Source: Lysobacter sp. cf310
GTDB lineage: Bacteria > Pseudomonadota > Gammaproteobacteria > Xanthomonadales > Xanthomonadaceae
NCBI RefSeq assembly: GCF_900114355.1
Contig: NZ_FOSS01000002.1
Location: 667,032 to 731,031 of the forward strand
Length of the DNA stretch: 64,000 nt
Reading direction: 5' to 3'
This document shows, piece by piece, positions 1 to 9,622 of this stretch. A model generated the notes under the pieces. It worked only from the letters and a program-made list of their open reading frames with translations, searched no databases and was not told where the DNA came from. The position numbers were made by a program, and so were the translations under genes. Numbering within the stretch: the stretch's first letter is position 1; each line of letters begins with the position of its first letter.

Positions 1-262
1 CCCGCAGAAGGCGCTCCAGACCCGGCCTCGCGCCGGAACGAATCAGCATGGCGACGCCCCACGCTCGCCCGTCTCACGCTCTGCGACGCCTGCCGGGTAC
101 AAGTAAATCCCCCGAATGCGCACGGGCCGCTCACCGCCCTCGCGTACACTCGGCGCCCATTGCGCTGGCGGCGAAGGCTGCCGGCGCTGCACTCGTTTTG
201 GCCTGCCGCCGCGACGAGCGCCTTGCCCTCCGTCCTCATCGATCCAGCGTCCGCCGAACCCG

Positions 263-3200
263 ATGCCCAAGTTCCCGTTCCCCGCTCCGCCGCTGCCCAA
301 GGCCGGCCAACAACGCGCCTGGTGGCGCGCGCCGGTGTCGCCCTCGGCGCTGGCCTTCCACCTGGCCGCCGCGGCGGCCGCGCATGCCGGCCCGCTGCTC
401 GCGATCGCGCGCGACAACCACGCCGCGCACCAGTTGGAATCCGACCTGCGCACCCTGCTGGGCGGCGACGGCGAACTGCCGGTGCTGCCGTTCCCGGACT
501 GGGAAACCCTGCCCTACGACCAGTTCAGTCCACACCCGGACATCGTCTCGCAGCGTCTGGCCGCGCTGCACCGCTTGCCCAATCTGCAGCGCGGAATCGT
601 GGTGGTGCCGGTGCAGACCCTGCTGCAACGCCTGGCGCCGCTGAAGCATGTGGTCGGCGGCAGTTTCGACGTGCGCGTCGGCCAACGCCTGGACATGGAC
701 GCGGAAAAGCGCCGTCTGGAATCGGCTGGCTACCGCAACGTGCCGCAGGTGCTGGACCCCGGCGACTTCGCGGTGCGCGGCGGCCTGCTCGACGTCTATC
801 CGATGGGCGCGGACACGCCGTTCCGGGTCGAGCTGCTGGACGACGAGATCGAGACCATCCGCGCCTTCGATCCGGAGTCGCAGCGTTCGCTGGACAAGTT
901 CGACGCGGTGCGCCTGCTGCCCGGCCGCGAAGTACCGCTGGACGAGGCCTCGCTCAAGCGCGCGCTGGACGCGCTGCGCGATCGCTTCGATCTGGATACG
1001 CGCCGCAGCGGCCTGTACCAGGACTTGAAGGCCGGCATCGCGCCCTCGGGCATCGAGTACTACCTGCCGCTGTTCTTCAACGAAACCGCCACCCTGTTCG
1101 ACTACCTCGGCGCGAGCGCGCTGCCGGTGCTGGGCGAAGGCGTGCTGGAAGCGGCCGAACAGTTCTGGATCAACACCGGCGAGCGCTACGAACAGCGCCG
1201 CCACGATCTGGAACGGCCGCTGCTGCCGCCCGACACGCTGTACCTGTCGCCGGACGCGCTGCGCGAACGCCTCAATCAGGGCGAGCGCGTCGAGGTCTGC
1301 GGCGAAGGCCATCCGCAGCGCGAGCGCGCGCTCGCGCTGGGCGACCAGCCGGCGCCGGCGCTGCCGTTGGCGGCCAAGGACGCGGCGCCCGCGCAGGCGC
1401 TGAAGTCGTTCCTGGGCAGCTACCGCGGCCGCGTACTGATCGCCGCCGACAGCGCCGGCCGCCGCGAGGCCTTGCTGGAACTGCTGCAGGCCGCCGAGCT
1501 GCGCCCGGAGGTGCTCAGCGACTGGAGCGCGTTCGCCGCCGGCGATGCGCGTTTCGCGATCGCGGTGGCGCCGCTGGACGACGGCTTCGCCCTCACCGAT
1601 CCGGCGCTGGCCGCGCTCACCGAACGCCAACTGTTCCCCGACCGCGCCTCGCAGCCGCGCCGGCGCAAGCGCGTCGGGCGCGAACCCGAAGCCATCATCC
1701 GCGACCTGGGCGAACTGTCCGAGGGCGCGCCGATCGTGCACGAGGACCACGGCGTCGGCCGCTACCGCGGCCTGATCGTGCTGGAAGCCGGCGGTCAGCC
1801 CGGCGAATACCTCGAGATCGAATACGCCAAGGGCGATCGCCTGTACGTGCCGGTCGCGCAGCTGCACCTGATCAGCCGGTACTCGGGCGCCTCGGTCGAG
1901 ACCGCGCCGCTGCATTCGCTGGGCGGCGAGCAATGGACCAAGGCCAAGAAGAAGGCCGCCGAGAAAGTCCGCGACGTCGCCGCCGAGCTGCTGGAGATCC
2001 AGGCCAAGCGCCAGGCCCGCGCCGGCTTGGCGCTGGATCTGGACCGCGTGATGTACGAGCCGTTCGCGGCCGCGTTCCCGTTCGAGGAAACCCCGGACCA
2101 GCACGCCGCGATCGAGGCGGTGATCCGCGACCTGGGCAGCAGCCAGCCCATGGACCGCGTGGTCTGCGGCGACGTCGGCTTCGGCAAGACCGAGGTCGCG
2201 GTGCGCGCGGCCTTCGTCGCCGCCGCGGCCGGCAAGCAGGTCGCGGTGCTGGTGCCGACCACCCTGCTGGCCGAACAGCACTACCGCAACTTCCGCGACC
2301 GCTTCGCCGACTGGCCGCTGCGCGTGGAAGTGCTGTCGCGCTTCAAGACCGCCAAGGAGATCAAGGCCGAACTGGAGAAACTGGCCGAGGGCAAGATCGA
2401 CGTGATCGTCGGCACCCACCGCCTGCTGCAGCCGGACGTGCGTTTCCCCGACCTGGGCCTGGTGATCGTCGACGAGGAGCAGCGGTTCGGCGTGCGCCAG
2501 AAGGAAGCGCTGAAGGCGCTGCGCGCCAACGTGCACCTGTTGACCCTGACCGCGACGCCGATCCCGCGCACGCTCAATATGGCCATGGCCGGTCTGCGCG
2601 ACCTGAGCATCATCGCCACCCCGCCCGCGCACCGCCTGGCGGTGCAGACCTTCGTGGTGCCATGGGACGACGCCCAGTTGCGCGAGGCCTTCCAGCGCGA
2701 GCTCGCGCGCGGCGGCCAGGTCTACTTCCTGCACAACGACGTCGAGAGCATCGGCCGCATGCAACGCCAGTTGCAGGAGCTGGTACCGGAGGCGCGCATC
2801 GGCATCGCCCACGGCCAGATGGCCGAACGCGAGCTGGAACGGGTGATGCTGGATTTCCACAAGCAGCGCTTCAACGTGCTGCTGGCCTCGACCATCATCG
2901 AGTCGGGCATCGACATCCCCAACGCCAACACCATCATCATGAACCGCGCCGACAAGTTCGGCCTGGCCCAGCTGCACCAGCTGCGCGGCCGCGTCGGCCG
3001 TTCGCACCACCGCGCGTACGCCTACCTAGTGGTGCCGGACAAACGCTCGATCACCGCCGACGCGCGCAAGCGCCTGGATGCGATCGCGGCGATGGACGAA
3101 CTCGGCGCCGGCTTCACCCTGGCCACCCACGACCTGGAGATCCGCGGCGCCGGCGAGCTGCTGGGCGAGGACCAGAGCGGGCAGATGGCGGAAGTCGGCT

Positions 3201-3727
3201 TCAGCCTCTACACCGAACTGCTGGAACGCGCGGTGCGTTCGATCCGCCAGGGCAAGCTGCCCGACGTGGATGCGACCGAGGCGCGCGGCGCCGAGGTCGA
3301 GCTGCACATCCCGGCGCTGATTCCGGACGACTACCTGCCCGACGTGCACACCCGCCTGACCCTGTACAAGCGCGTCAGCGGCGCGCGCGACGTCGACCAG
3401 CTGCGCGAGCTGCAGGTGGAGATGATCGACCGCTTCGGCCTGCTGCCGGACGCGGCCAAGCATCTGTTCGCGGTCGCCGAGCTCAAGCTGGCCGCGACCG
3501 AGCTGGGCATCCGCAAGCTCGACCTGGGCGAGAAGGGCGGACGGGTCCAGTTCGTCGAGAAGCCGAACGTGGATCCGATGGCGGTGATCCGCCTGATCCA
3601 GACCCAGTCCAAGCTCTACCAGATGGACGGCGCGGACAAGCTCAAGATCAAGCTCGACCTGCCCGACGCGCCCGCGCGCCTGGCCGCGGCCAAGGGCTTG
3701 CTCACGGTGTTGCGACAAGCGGCCTGA
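263..3727 (+). CDS. mfd: Transcription-repair coupling factor Mfd
   Basis: ATP-dependent DNA translocase that displaces RNA polymerase stalled at lesions and recruits UvrA for nucleotide excision repair. The 1154-residue product has the normal family length. An RNA-polymerase-interacting, CarD-like module lies around residues 490-560 (HEDHGVGRY). It is followed by the motor, with Walker A GDVGFGKTE near 637, the DEEQ box near 737 and the GRVGRS motif, and then by the C-terminal TRCF domain. The frame stays open upstream to 116, but I start at the ATG at 263, where an Mfd-like N-terminus begins. The gene seems to stand alone, with a repeat block directly after it. Confidence 0.97.
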   Translation: MPKFPFPAPPLPKAGQQRAWWRAPVSPSALAFHLAAAAAAHAGPLLAIARDNHAAHQLESDLRTLLGGDGELPVLPFPDWETLPYDQFSPHPDIVSQRLAALHRLPNLQRGIVVVPVQTLLQRLAPLKHVVGGSFDVRVGQRLDMDAEKRRLESAGYRNVPQVLDPGDFAVRGGLLDVYPMGADTPFRVELLDDEIETIRAFDPESQRSLDKFDAVRLLPGREVPLDEASLKRALDALRDRFDLDTRRSGLYQDLKAGIAPSGIEYYLPLFFNETATLFDYLGASALPVLGEGVLEAAEQFWINTGERYEQRRHDLERPLLPPDTLYLSPDALRERLNQGERVEVCGEGHPQRERALALGDQPAPALPLAAKDAAPAQALKSFLGSYRGRVLIAADSAGRREALLELLQAAELRPEVLSDWSAFAAGDARFAIAVAPLDDGFALTDPALAALTERQLFPDRASQPRRRKRVGREPEAIIRDLGELSEGAPIVHEDHGVGRYRGLIVLEAGGQPGEYLEIEYAKGDRLYVPVAQLHLISRYSGASVETAPLHSLGGEQWTKAKKKAAEKVRDVAAELLEIQAKRQARAGLALDLDRVMYEPFAAAFPFEETPDQHAAIEAVIRDLGSSQPMDRVVCGDVGFGKTEVAVRAAFVAAAAGKQVAVLVPTTLLAEQHYRNFRDRFADWPLRVEVLSRFKTAKEIKAELEKLAEGKIDVIVGTHRLLQPDVRFPDLGLVIVDEEQRFGVRQKEALKALRANVHLLTLTATPIPRTLNMAMAGLRDLSIIATPPAHRLAVQTFVVPWDDAQLREAFQRELARGGQVYFLHNDVESIGRMQRQLQELVPEARIGIAHGQMAERELERVMLDFHKQRFNVLLASTIIESGIDIPNANTIIMNRADKFGLAQLHQLRGRVGRSHHRAYAYLVVPDKRSITADARKRLDAIAAMDELGAGFTLATHDLEIRGAGELLGEDQSGQMAEVGFSLYTELLERAVRSIRQGKLPDVDATEARGAEVELHIPALIPDDYLPDVHTRLTLYKRVSGARDVDQLRELQVEMIDRFGLLPDAAKHLFAVAELKLAATELGIRKLDLGEKGGRVQFVEKPNVDPMAVIRLIQTQSKLYQMDGADKLKIKLDLPDAPARLAAAKGLLTVLRQAA

Positions 3728-3730
3728 GCG

Positions 3731-3945
3731 TAGGCGCGGTGAGCCAAGGCGAACCGCACCTCGCCATGCACCGCACTCAACGCCGGTGCGGTTGCCACCG
3801 CACCCTACGCTCCTCGTAGGGTGTGGTGAGCCAAAGGCGAACCGCACCATCGCCATGCACCGCACTCAACACCGGTGCGGTTACCACCGCACCCCACGCC
3901 GCTCGCAGGGTGTGGTGAGCCGAAGGCGAACCGCACCATCGCGCC
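3731..3945. repeat. REP-like repeat block downstream of mfd
   Basis: The 317-base gap between mfd and the next gene is filled by an imperfect tandem array. GGTGAGCCAAAGGCGAACCG-type units occur near 3738, 3824 and 3911. Between them are self-complementary GGTGCGGTTNCCACCGCACC segments at 3785-3804 and 3874-3893. Such units are common dispersed elements in Xanthomonadaceae. They can fold into hairpins and may end mfd transcription, although no U-tract is visible. A related pair lies at 35.4-35.7 kb. Confidence 0.8.
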
Positions 3946-4044
3946 ACCGCGCGCCACGCCACTCGCAACGCAAGCCCGGCGCCCCTAGCCGCCGCCATTC
4001 CGGCGTACGATGCGATGCCCTTCCGCACTCGCCACGCACCGCCG

Positions 4045-4461
4045 ATGAAAGAACTGCTGTCCACCCGTACCACGCTCACCCTGGCGGCCGCCGACGGCAT
4101 CGCCCGCGCCGCGGAAACGCAGGCGCGTGCGGGCGGGCATGCGGTGGCGATCGCGATCGTCGACGACGCGGGGCGTTTGCTGCTGTTCCGACGCATGGAC
4201 GGCACGCCCAACGCCAGCGTCGAGGTCGCGATCCGCAAGGCCGAGCACGCGGCCAACTACCGCCGCGACACCGTGTTCCACCAGGAGCTGCTGGCGCAGG
4301 GCCATACCGTCGTGCTCGGCCTGCCGCAGGCGTTGCCGCTGGAAGGCGGCGTGCGTCTGCAACACCAGGGCCAGGTCCTGGGCGCGATCGGCGTGTCCGG
4401 CGCGCCCGCGGCCCAGGACGGCGAGATCGCGCGCGCCGGCACGCAACTGCTGGACGTTTGA
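4045..4461 (+). CDS. GlcG/HbpS-like heme-binding family protein
   Basis: A 138-residue protein of the GlcG/HbpS (DUF336) fold. The pattern is typical: an N-terminal helix, then AIAIVDDAGRLLLFRRMDG, then AIRKAEHAANYRR, and a C-terminal GAIGVSGAPAAQDGEIARAG. Members bind heme or small ligands, or are companions of oxidoreductases; the ligand here is unknown. The ATG at 4045 gives the usual N-terminus, and an in-frame ATG at 4015 is less likely. It lies 10 bp before a phosphatase-like lipoprotein gene and probably forms an operon with that gene and nfi. Confidence 0.85.
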   Translation: MKELLSTRTTLTLAAADGIARAAETQARAGGHAVAIAIVDDAGRLLLFRRMDGTPNASVEVAIRKAEHAANYRRDTVFHQELLAQGHTVVLGLPQALPLEGGVRLQHQGQVLGAIGVSGAPAAQDGEIARAGTQLLDV

Positions 4462-4471
4462 GGACCCACGC

Positions 4472-4987
4472 ATGTCTTTGCCGAAAACGCTGTCGACGCT
4501 GCTGGCGGTATGGCTGTTGGCCGCCTGCGCAAGCGCGCCGCCGCAGACCGCCACCGCGCTCGAATTCGTGCTGGTGCGCCACGCCGAGAAGGCCAACGAC
4601 GATCCGCGCGATCCCAGCCTGAGCCCGGACGGCTTAGCGCGCGCGCAGCGCCTGGCCGACAGCCTGGCCGGCCAGGACGTGTTCGCCGTCTACGCCACCG
4701 ACTACCGGCGCACCCGCGACACCGCCACGCCCACGGCCGCCGCGCACGCGACGGCGGTGACCGTGTACGACGCCAAGCGGCCGGCCGCCGAGTTCGCCGC
4801 GCAACTGCGCGCGCGCCATCCGACGGGCACGGTGCTGGTGGTCGGCCACAGCAACACCGTGCCGGAGATCGCCGCGGCGCTGTGCGCCTGCACGGTCGCG
4901 CCGATGGCCGAGAGCGAATTCGACCGCCGCATCGCGATCGTGTTCGACGCCCAGGGCCACGCGCGCGTGAGCGAGACCCGCTATTGA
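4472..4987 (+). CDS. Histidine phosphatase superfamily lipoprotein
   Basis: A 171-residue exported lipoprotein. Its signal peptide ends in the lipobox LLAAC, so Cys near residue 18 would be lipidated. The mature part carries the phosphoglycerate-mutase/SixA signature LVRHAEKA, with the phospho-accepting histidine, a second VVGHSNT histidine and the [10 protein letters not shown] arginine motif. The substrate is unknown, and the protein should act in the periplasm or outer-membrane leaflet. Its stop codon overlaps the nfi start (TGATGA), which indicates translational coupling. Confidence 0.88.
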   Translation: MSLPKTLSTLLAVWLLAACASAPPQTATALEFVLVRHAEKANDDPRDPSLSPDGLARAQRLADSLAGQDVFAVYATDYRRTRDTATPTAAAHATAVTVYDAKRPAAEFAAQLRARHPTGTVLVVGHSNTVPEIAAALCACTVAPMAESEFDRRIAIVFDAQGHARVSETRY

Positions 4988-5661
4988 TGACGCGGGCGGC
5001 GCTGCCGGACTGGGACGGCGACGTCGCCGCCGCGCGCGCGCTGCAGGAAACCCTGGCGCGCGACGTCGTGCTGGAAGACGGCTTCCCCACGCCCTTGCGC
5101 CGCATCGCCGGTTTCGACGTCGGCTTCGAGGACGAGGGCGCGATCACGCGCGCCGCCGCGGTGCTGTTGGACGCCGACAGCCTGCAACCGCTGCGGCAGG
5201 CAATCGCGCGCATTCCCACCCGCATGCCCTACCTGCCCGGTCTGCTGAGCTTTCGCGAACTGCCGGCCTTGCTGGCCGCATTGGATGCGCTGGGCGAGCC
5301 GCCGGACCTGGCCTTCGTCGACGGCCACGGCATCGCCCACCCGCGCGGCCTGGGCATCGCCGCGCATTTCGGCGTCGCCACCGGCCTGCCCAGCATCGGC
5401 GTGGCCAAGAAGGTGCTGGTCGGCCGTCACGACGAGCCCGGACCCGAGCGCGGCGACTGCGCGCCGCTGGCGTATCGCGGCCGCACCATCGGCCAGGTCC
5501 TGCGCAGCAAGCCGCGCTGCCGGCCGCTGATCGTCTCGCCCGGCCATCGGGTGTCGATGAGCAGCGCGCTGGCCCTGACCCTGCGCTGCCTGCGCGGCTA
5601 TCGCCTGCCCGAACCGACGCGTCTGGCCGACCGCCTGGCCTCGCGCCGCGACCGCGGCTGA
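4987..5661 (+). CDS. nfi: Endonuclease V (deoxyinosine 3'-endonuclease)
   Basis: A 224-residue endonuclease V, which cleaves DNA one base 3' of deoxyinosine and starts alternative excision repair. Family motifs are clear: RIAGFDVGF (catalytic Asp), the [10 protein letters not shown] wedge region, [20 protein letters not shown] and GVAKKVL, ending in SPGHRVSM. The ATG overlaps the previous stop by one base. It is probably the last gene of a three-gene operon that begins at 4045. Confidence 0.96.
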   Translation: MTRAALPDWDGDVAAARALQETLARDVVLEDGFPTPLRRIAGFDVGFEDEGAITRAAAVLLDADSLQPLRQAIARIPTRMPYLPGLLSFRELPALLAALDALGEPPDLAFVDGHGIAHPRGLGIAAHFGVATGLPSIGVAKKVLVGRHDEPGPERGDCAPLAYRGRTIGQVLRSKPRCRPLIVSPGHRVSMSSALALTLRCLRGYRLPEPTRLADRLASRRDRG

Positions 5662-5816
5662 AGGACATGGCGCAACGCAGCGGCGGCGCCGAACCGGACA
5701 CCGGCTGGGCGCAGCGGCGCCACGCTTCGGCGCTGTCGGCCGCGTCTCACCGGCGCGAGTACGCGCGCTCGCCTAAGCTCGATGCCCAATGCTTAACGGG
5801 ACAAGGAGTCCCCACG

Positions 5817-6185
5817 ATGCAAGGCGTGCTGTTCGTGACCGCATTGCTGGCCTACGCCGGCACCTACACCCTCGGCGTCCATTTCGCGCGCGGTCTGCTC
5901 GGCGCCGGACCCGAGGCCTTCCTGCCGCGCCTGATCGGTCTGACCGCGCTGGCCTTGGCGACGCTGGCCTTCGTGTTCTGGGCCCAGGTCACCTTCGTCG
6001 ACTCGCAAATGTCGGCGATGCCCGAGCCGGTCGCGCACGCCCGCTACGCGCAACGCGTGCTGGCCCTGTCGATCGCGCCGGCCCTGGTGATCGCGCTGGG
6101 CGCCTTGATCCTGGGCTGGCGCTCCAAGCGCGCCTACCGGGCGCAGGCACGGCAGCCGCGCGAGCGTACCGCCGCGGCGCGGTGA
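5817..6185 (+). CDS. Small membrane protein, unknown function
   Basis: A 122-residue hydrophobic protein with about three predicted transmembrane segments, roughly at residues 2-22, 36-57 and 81-102, and a basic C-terminal tail (GWRSKRAYRAQARQ). The ATG at 5817 is preceded by ACAAGGAG at a good ribosome-binding distance. I do not recognise the family. It stands between nfi and a lipoprotein gene with intergenic gaps on both sides, so it is likely transcribed alone. Confidence 0.75.
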   Translation: MQGVLFVTALLAYAGTYTLGVHFARGLLGAGPEAFLPRLIGLTALALATLAFVFWAQVTFVDSQMSAMPEPVAHARYAQRVLALSIAPALVIALGALILGWRSKRAYRAQARQPRERTAAAR

Positions 6186-6252
6186 ACGCGGCGTCGCGGC
6201 GCGCGCGACGGCGTCGGTTACGATCCGGGGCTCCCGCATCGAGGCCGTCGCC

Positions 6253-6633
6253 ATGAGCCGTCTGTTCGCCGTCCTGCTGTCGCTCACCGCCCTGTCCGCC
6301 TGCGCCAGCGGCCCTGGCGCCGGCCCCTCCGACGGCGGCGAGCGCAGCGCCACCCTCAAGCCGGGCGAGCGCATCGCCCTGGCCGATCGCTCGCAGCTGC
6401 GCTATATCGGCGTCAGCAACGACTCGCGCTGCCCGCCGAACGTGCAATGCATCCGCGCCGGCGACGCCGACGTGAATTTCGAATTCGCGCCCGCCGCGGG
6501 CGCCGCGCAGGCGCTGAACTTCAACACCGAGCGCGCAACCGTGCTCACGGCCGGCACCTGGACCATCGAGCTGACTTCGCTGGCGCCCGGCGAGGCACCG
6601 GCGGCCACGCTCAAGATCGCCGCCACGCCCTGA
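6253..6633 (+). CDS. Small putative lipoprotein with conserved cysteine pair
   Basis: A 126-residue protein with a signal peptide and the lipobox LSAC near residue 16. The mature part has a CPPNVQC pair that could form a disulfide, followed by beta-strand-like segments ending in TWTIELTSLAPG. It looks like a small periplasmic or outer-membrane-anchored beta-sandwich. I know no function. No neighbour suggests a pathway: a pirin gene follows after 128 bp. Confidence 0.78.
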   Translation: MSRLFAVLLSLTALSACASGPGAGPSDGGERSATLKPGERIALADRSQLRYIGVSNDSRCPPNVQCIRAGDADVNFEFAPAAGAAQALNFNTERATVLTAGTWTIELTSLAPGEAPAATLKIAATP

Positions 6634-6761
6634 AGCCGCGCGGCGTGTTGCGGCGCCCAAGTCCCGGCGCCGCAACACGCCGTTGCGCGCAAGGCGCGTT
6701 CGCGCCGCGGGCGCCGTGACAAGCTAGCGGCCTTGCATCCGCGCAGCCAGAGAGCCACGCC

Positions 6762-7622
6762 ATGAGCACGATCGTCGCCCCCCGCGTCCACGACCTCGGC
6801 GGTTTCCAGGTCCGTCGCGCCGTGCCTTCGATCCAGGCCCGTTCGGTCGGGCCGTTCGTGTTCGTCGACCACATGGGCCCGGCCGTGTTCGAACCCGGCC
6901 ATGGCATCGACGTGCGTCCGCATCCGCATATCGGCCTGGCCACGGTCACCTTCCTGTGGTCGGGCAGCATCGGCCACCGCGACACGTTGGGCAGCGTGCA
7001 GGACATCAATCCCGGCGACGTGAACTGGATGACCGCCGGCCGCGGCATCGCCCATTCCGAACGCACCCCGCAGGCGCTGCGCGCGGGCGAGCATCCGCTG
7101 CACGGCATGCAGACCTGGGTCGCGCTGCCGCGCTCGTTCGAGGAGACCGCGCCGGCCTTCCACCACCACGGTGCGGCGACGCTGCCGCAGCTGCGCCGCG
7201 ACGGCGCCTGGCTGCGCGTGGTCGCCGGCCGCGGCTACGGCGAGGAGTCGCCGGTCAAGGTGTTCAGCGACACCCTGTACGTCGCCATCGATCTCGACCC
7301 CGACGCCGAGCTGGCGATCGAGGACAGCCACGCCGAACGCGCGCTCTATCTGCTCGAGGGCCAGGCCCAGTTGGACGGCGCCGACCTGCCCGAGAAGCAC
7401 CTGGTGGTGCTGGACCCGGGCACGCGCCCGCTGCTGCGCGCCAAGACCCCGCTCAAGGCCATGCTGCTGGGCGGCGAGCCCTTGGACGGCCCGCGCCACC
7501 TGTGGTGGAACTTCGTGTCCAGCTCGCGCGAGCGCATCGAGCAGGCCAAGCAGGACTGGCTGGACGGCCGTTTCGGCCAGGTCCCGGGCGACGACGAGTT
7601 CATTCCCCTGCCCGAGCGCTGA
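6762..7622 (+). CDS. Pirin family protein
   Basis: A 286-residue bicupin of the pirin family. The N-terminal cupin keeps the metal-binding signature RPHPHIGLATVTFL and the downstream GRGIAHSE motif, so it should bind a mononuclear metal, as iron-binding or quercetinase-type pirins do. The C-terminal cupin is less conserved, as usual. The start at 6762 (MSTIVAPRVHDL) fits the family. A second pirin of another subgroup lies at 11229-12101, and the two are not close copies. The physiological substrate is unknown. Confidence 0.93.
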   Translation: MSTIVAPRVHDLGGFQVRRAVPSIQARSVGPFVFVDHMGPAVFEPGHGIDVRPHPHIGLATVTFLWSGSIGHRDTLGSVQDINPGDVNWMTAGRGIAHSERTPQALRAGEHPLHGMQTWVALPRSFEETAPAFHHHGAATLPQLRRDGAWLRVVAGRGYGEESPVKVFSDTLYVAIDLDPDAELAIEDSHAERALYLLEGQAQLDGADLPEKHLVVLDPGTRPLLRAKTPLKAMLLGGEPLDGPRHLWWNFVSSSRERIEQAKQDWLDGRFGQVPGDDEFIPLPER

Positions 7623-7780
7623 GCCCGGGCCGCCGACTTGACCCCGCCTGGGCGCGGTCAACGCGTCCGGCCGCCTATTCAGTTGCATCTGAAACCACAG
7701 GATTTGTCAATCCCCCGGAACTGCCTTATGTTCTGACGCAGGTCACGTTTTATCGTCCAGACCTCAAGGGGGATCCAGTC

Positions 7781-8239
7781 GTGAAAATGCCGGCATGCCG
7801 CATGTCGATCCTGCCCGTGCTCGTCGGGCTCCTGTACGCAGGAAGCGCACAGGCTCAACAACAGGATGGATGCCCGCAGTTGCCGCCTACTTCGCAACTG
7901 AGCTGGGAACACAAGGCCAACGCCGGTTCGGATTTCTGCCGCGCTCTGCGCGAGGACGGCAGCGAAGCGTTCGGCATGTACATCTCCAACAAGTCGCCGT
8001 TCGTGCCCAAGCGCGGCGATCGCCGCGAAACCAGCAACATCGACGGCAAACCCGTGTTCTGGTACCGCGGCGAACTCGCCGGCAAGCCCGATGTGCAGGT
8101 GCGCGAAACCCTGCTCGATCTCGGCGACGGCCGGGTCGCCCACATCTGGCTGCAGGCGCCCACGCCCGACAAGCTCGGCGAAGTGCTGGGCCTGACCCAG
8201 GGGCTGCGATTTCCTTCGGCCCGACTGAGCAGCAAGTGA
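7781..8239 (+). CDS. Exported protein of unknown function
   Basis: A 152-residue protein with a signal peptide ending near SAQAQ. The mature part contains two cysteines (GCPQL and FCRAL) and an ordered alpha/beta-looking body. I choose the GTG at 7781 because AAGGGGG lies about 8 bases before it. The ATG at 7787 or 7802 would shorten only the basic n-region of the signal. No family recognised. It lies between a pirin gene and aqpZ with gaps on both sides, and an imperfect GC-rich hairpin follows at 8243-8283. Confidence 0.75.
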   Translation: MKMPACRMSILPVLVGLLYAGSAQAQQQDGCPQLPPTSQLSWEHKANAGSDFCRALREDGSEAFGMYISNKSPFVPKRGDRRETSNIDGKPVFWYRGELAGKPDVQVRETLLDLGDGRVAHIWLQAPTPDKLGEVLGLTQGLRFPSARLSSK

Positions 8240-8242
8240 TCC

Positions 8243-8283
8243 GATGACGGCGACGGCGGTCTCAATCCGCCCTCGCCGTCATC
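8243..8283 (+). terminator. Hairpin downstream of the exported-protein gene
   Basis: GATGACGGCGA pairs with TCGCCGTCATC, enclosing an inner GGCGG/CCGCC pair and a TCTCAAT loop. The stem is long and GC-rich and starts three bases after the stop codon, but there is no clear U-tract. It is likely a transcript 3' end or processing stem. Confidence 0.55.
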
Positions 8284-8400
8284 GCACCGTTCCCCTTTGC
8301 TCGCGAGCGCGCGCGGCGTACCGTGTGTGCAGGCGCGTGCGCGCCGGTGCGTGAAACCACAGACCCGAAGGTCCCGATCCGTCATTCCAGGAGGAAGATC

Positions 8401-9111
8401 ATGATCAAACGACTCGGCGCCGAATTCATCGGCACGTTCTGGCTGGTACTCGGCGGTTGCGGCAGCGCGGTGCTCGCGGCCAACTTCGGCGGGGTCGGCA
8501 ATCCGCTGGGCATCGGCTTCCTGGGCGTGGCCCTGGCGTTCGGCCTGACCGTGCTGACCGGCGCCTACGCGCTGGGACATATCTCCGGCGGCCACTTCAA
8601 TCCGGCGGTGAGCTTCGGGCTGTGGGCGGGCGGACGCTTCGCCGGCAAGGACCTGCTGCCTTACATCGTCGCCCAGGTGCTGGGCGGCCTGCTCGCCGGT
8701 TTCGTGCTGTGGCAGATCGCGTCGGGCAATCCCGAGTTCGCGGTCGATCCCAACGCCGCCGGCGCCTTCGCCAGCAACGGCTACGGCTCGCATTCGCCGG
8801 GCGGCTACTCGGTCGCGGCGGCGTTCCTGTGCGAAGTGGTGATGACCGCGATGTTCCTGATCGTGATCCTGGGCGCCACCCACAAGCGCGCGCCGGCCGG
8901 CTTCGCGCCGATCGCGATCGGCCTGGCCCTCACTTTGATCCACCTGATCAGCATCCCGGTCACCAACACCTCGGTGAACCCGGCGCGCTCGACCGGCGTG
9001 GGCCTGTTCGCGGGCTCGCAGGCGATTTCGCAGTTGTGGCTGTTCTGGCTGGCGCCGATCCTGGGCGGCCTGCTCGGCGGCGTGATCTACCGCTGGTTCG
9101 ACAAGGACTGA
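8401..9111 (+). CDS. aqpZ: Aquaporin Z
   Basis: A 236-residue inner-membrane water channel of the MIP family. Both NPA boxes are intact: [10 protein letters not shown] in the first half and [11 protein letters not shown] in the second. Six transmembrane segments and the re-entrant loops follow the standard aquaporin pattern. The N-terminus [20 protein letters not shown] is typical of AqpZ. A strong AGGAGGAAG ribosome-binding site precedes the ATG at 8401. It is probably a single-gene unit, ended by the hairpin at 9160-9203. Confidence 0.97.
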   Translation: MIKRLGAEFIGTFWLVLGGCGSAVLAANFGGVGNPLGIGFLGVALAFGLTVLTGAYALGHISGGHFNPAVSFGLWAGGRFAGKDLLPYIVAQVLGGLLAGFVLWQIASGNPEFAVDPNAAGAFASNGYGSHSPGGYSVAAAFLCEVVMTAMFLIVILGATHKRAPAGFAPIAIGLALTLIHLISIPVTNTSVNPARSTGVGLFAGSQAISQLWLFWLAPILGGLLGGVIYRWFDKD

Positions 9112-9159
9112 GCGATCGCCGGCGGCGCATCGCCGCTATCGGTATCGCGAGCCACGAGA

Positions 9160-9203
9160 GGCCGCGTCCCACGCCCCCGTCGAGCGTGGGGCGCGGCCCT
9201 TTC
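9160..9203. terminator. Bidirectional intrinsic terminator between aqpZ and the 9227 gene
   Basis: GGCCGCG and CCCACGC pair with GCGTGGG and CGCGGCC across a short loop. The hairpin lies between two convergent genes and is followed by CCCTTTCG on the plus strand, so it can serve both. The U-tract is short. Confidence 0.7.
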
Positions 9204-9226
9204 GTCATGGCGCCGCGTCGCGCGCC

Positions 9227-9484
9227 TCAGCGCGCCGCCTTCTGCTTCACCGCTTCCTCGGCCGCGTCCAGCGCGGCCTGCTGCAAGGTCGCGGCGAGCT
9301 TGCGGTTGCCGGCGCTCTCGGCGGCGTCGAGCATCTGGTAGCTGGCCTGCAGCAGCTTGATGCCGCGCGGCGGAATCTTGACGATCTTGCCGCCGACGAT
9401 GGCGAAGCCGCCCGCGCCCTGGCTCACGCCGGGCGATACGAAACTGGCGACGATGACGAACTTGTTGGGATCGATCCCGGGCAT
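9227..9484 (-). CDS. Small conserved-looking protein, unknown function
   Basis: An 85-residue soluble protein. It starts MPGIDPNKFVIVASF, contains the Gly-rich GVSQGAGGFAIVGGK and ends in an Ala/Lys-rich helix. The ATG at 9484 is set by AAGGAG seven bases upstream; a GTG at 9502 would place that site inside the gene. No family recognised. It lies downstream of the Rrf2 regulator gene on the same strand, 138 bp away, so co-transcription is possible. Confidence 0.65.
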   Translation of the reverse strand: MPGIDPNKFVIVASFVSPGVSQGAGGFAIVGGKIVKIPPRGIKLLQASYQMLDAAESAGNRKLAATLQQAALDAAEEAVKQKAAR

Positions 9485-9622
9485 GACTGCACTCCTTCGC
9501 ACGGATACGGCACGACCGGACGGCCGCGCCGGCGCGTGATGCCCATCGGCGGATTCGTCCGATGAAACGCGCCGTAGCTAGCTAACGCGTCTGGCCGCGC
9601 ACGCCGGCCAGACGCGCGCCGA

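Noticed and set aside
1..50. Possible start of a leftward gene (ATG at 50) at the window edge
   Set aside because: Only 16 codons are visible, with no clear ribosome-binding site or family motif, so a call cannot be supported.
236..3010. Very long minus-strand open frame opposite mfd
   Set aside because: It is an antisense frame kept open by high GC. It has no ribosome-binding site or recognisable domain, whereas the plus-strand Mfd motifs are unmistakable.
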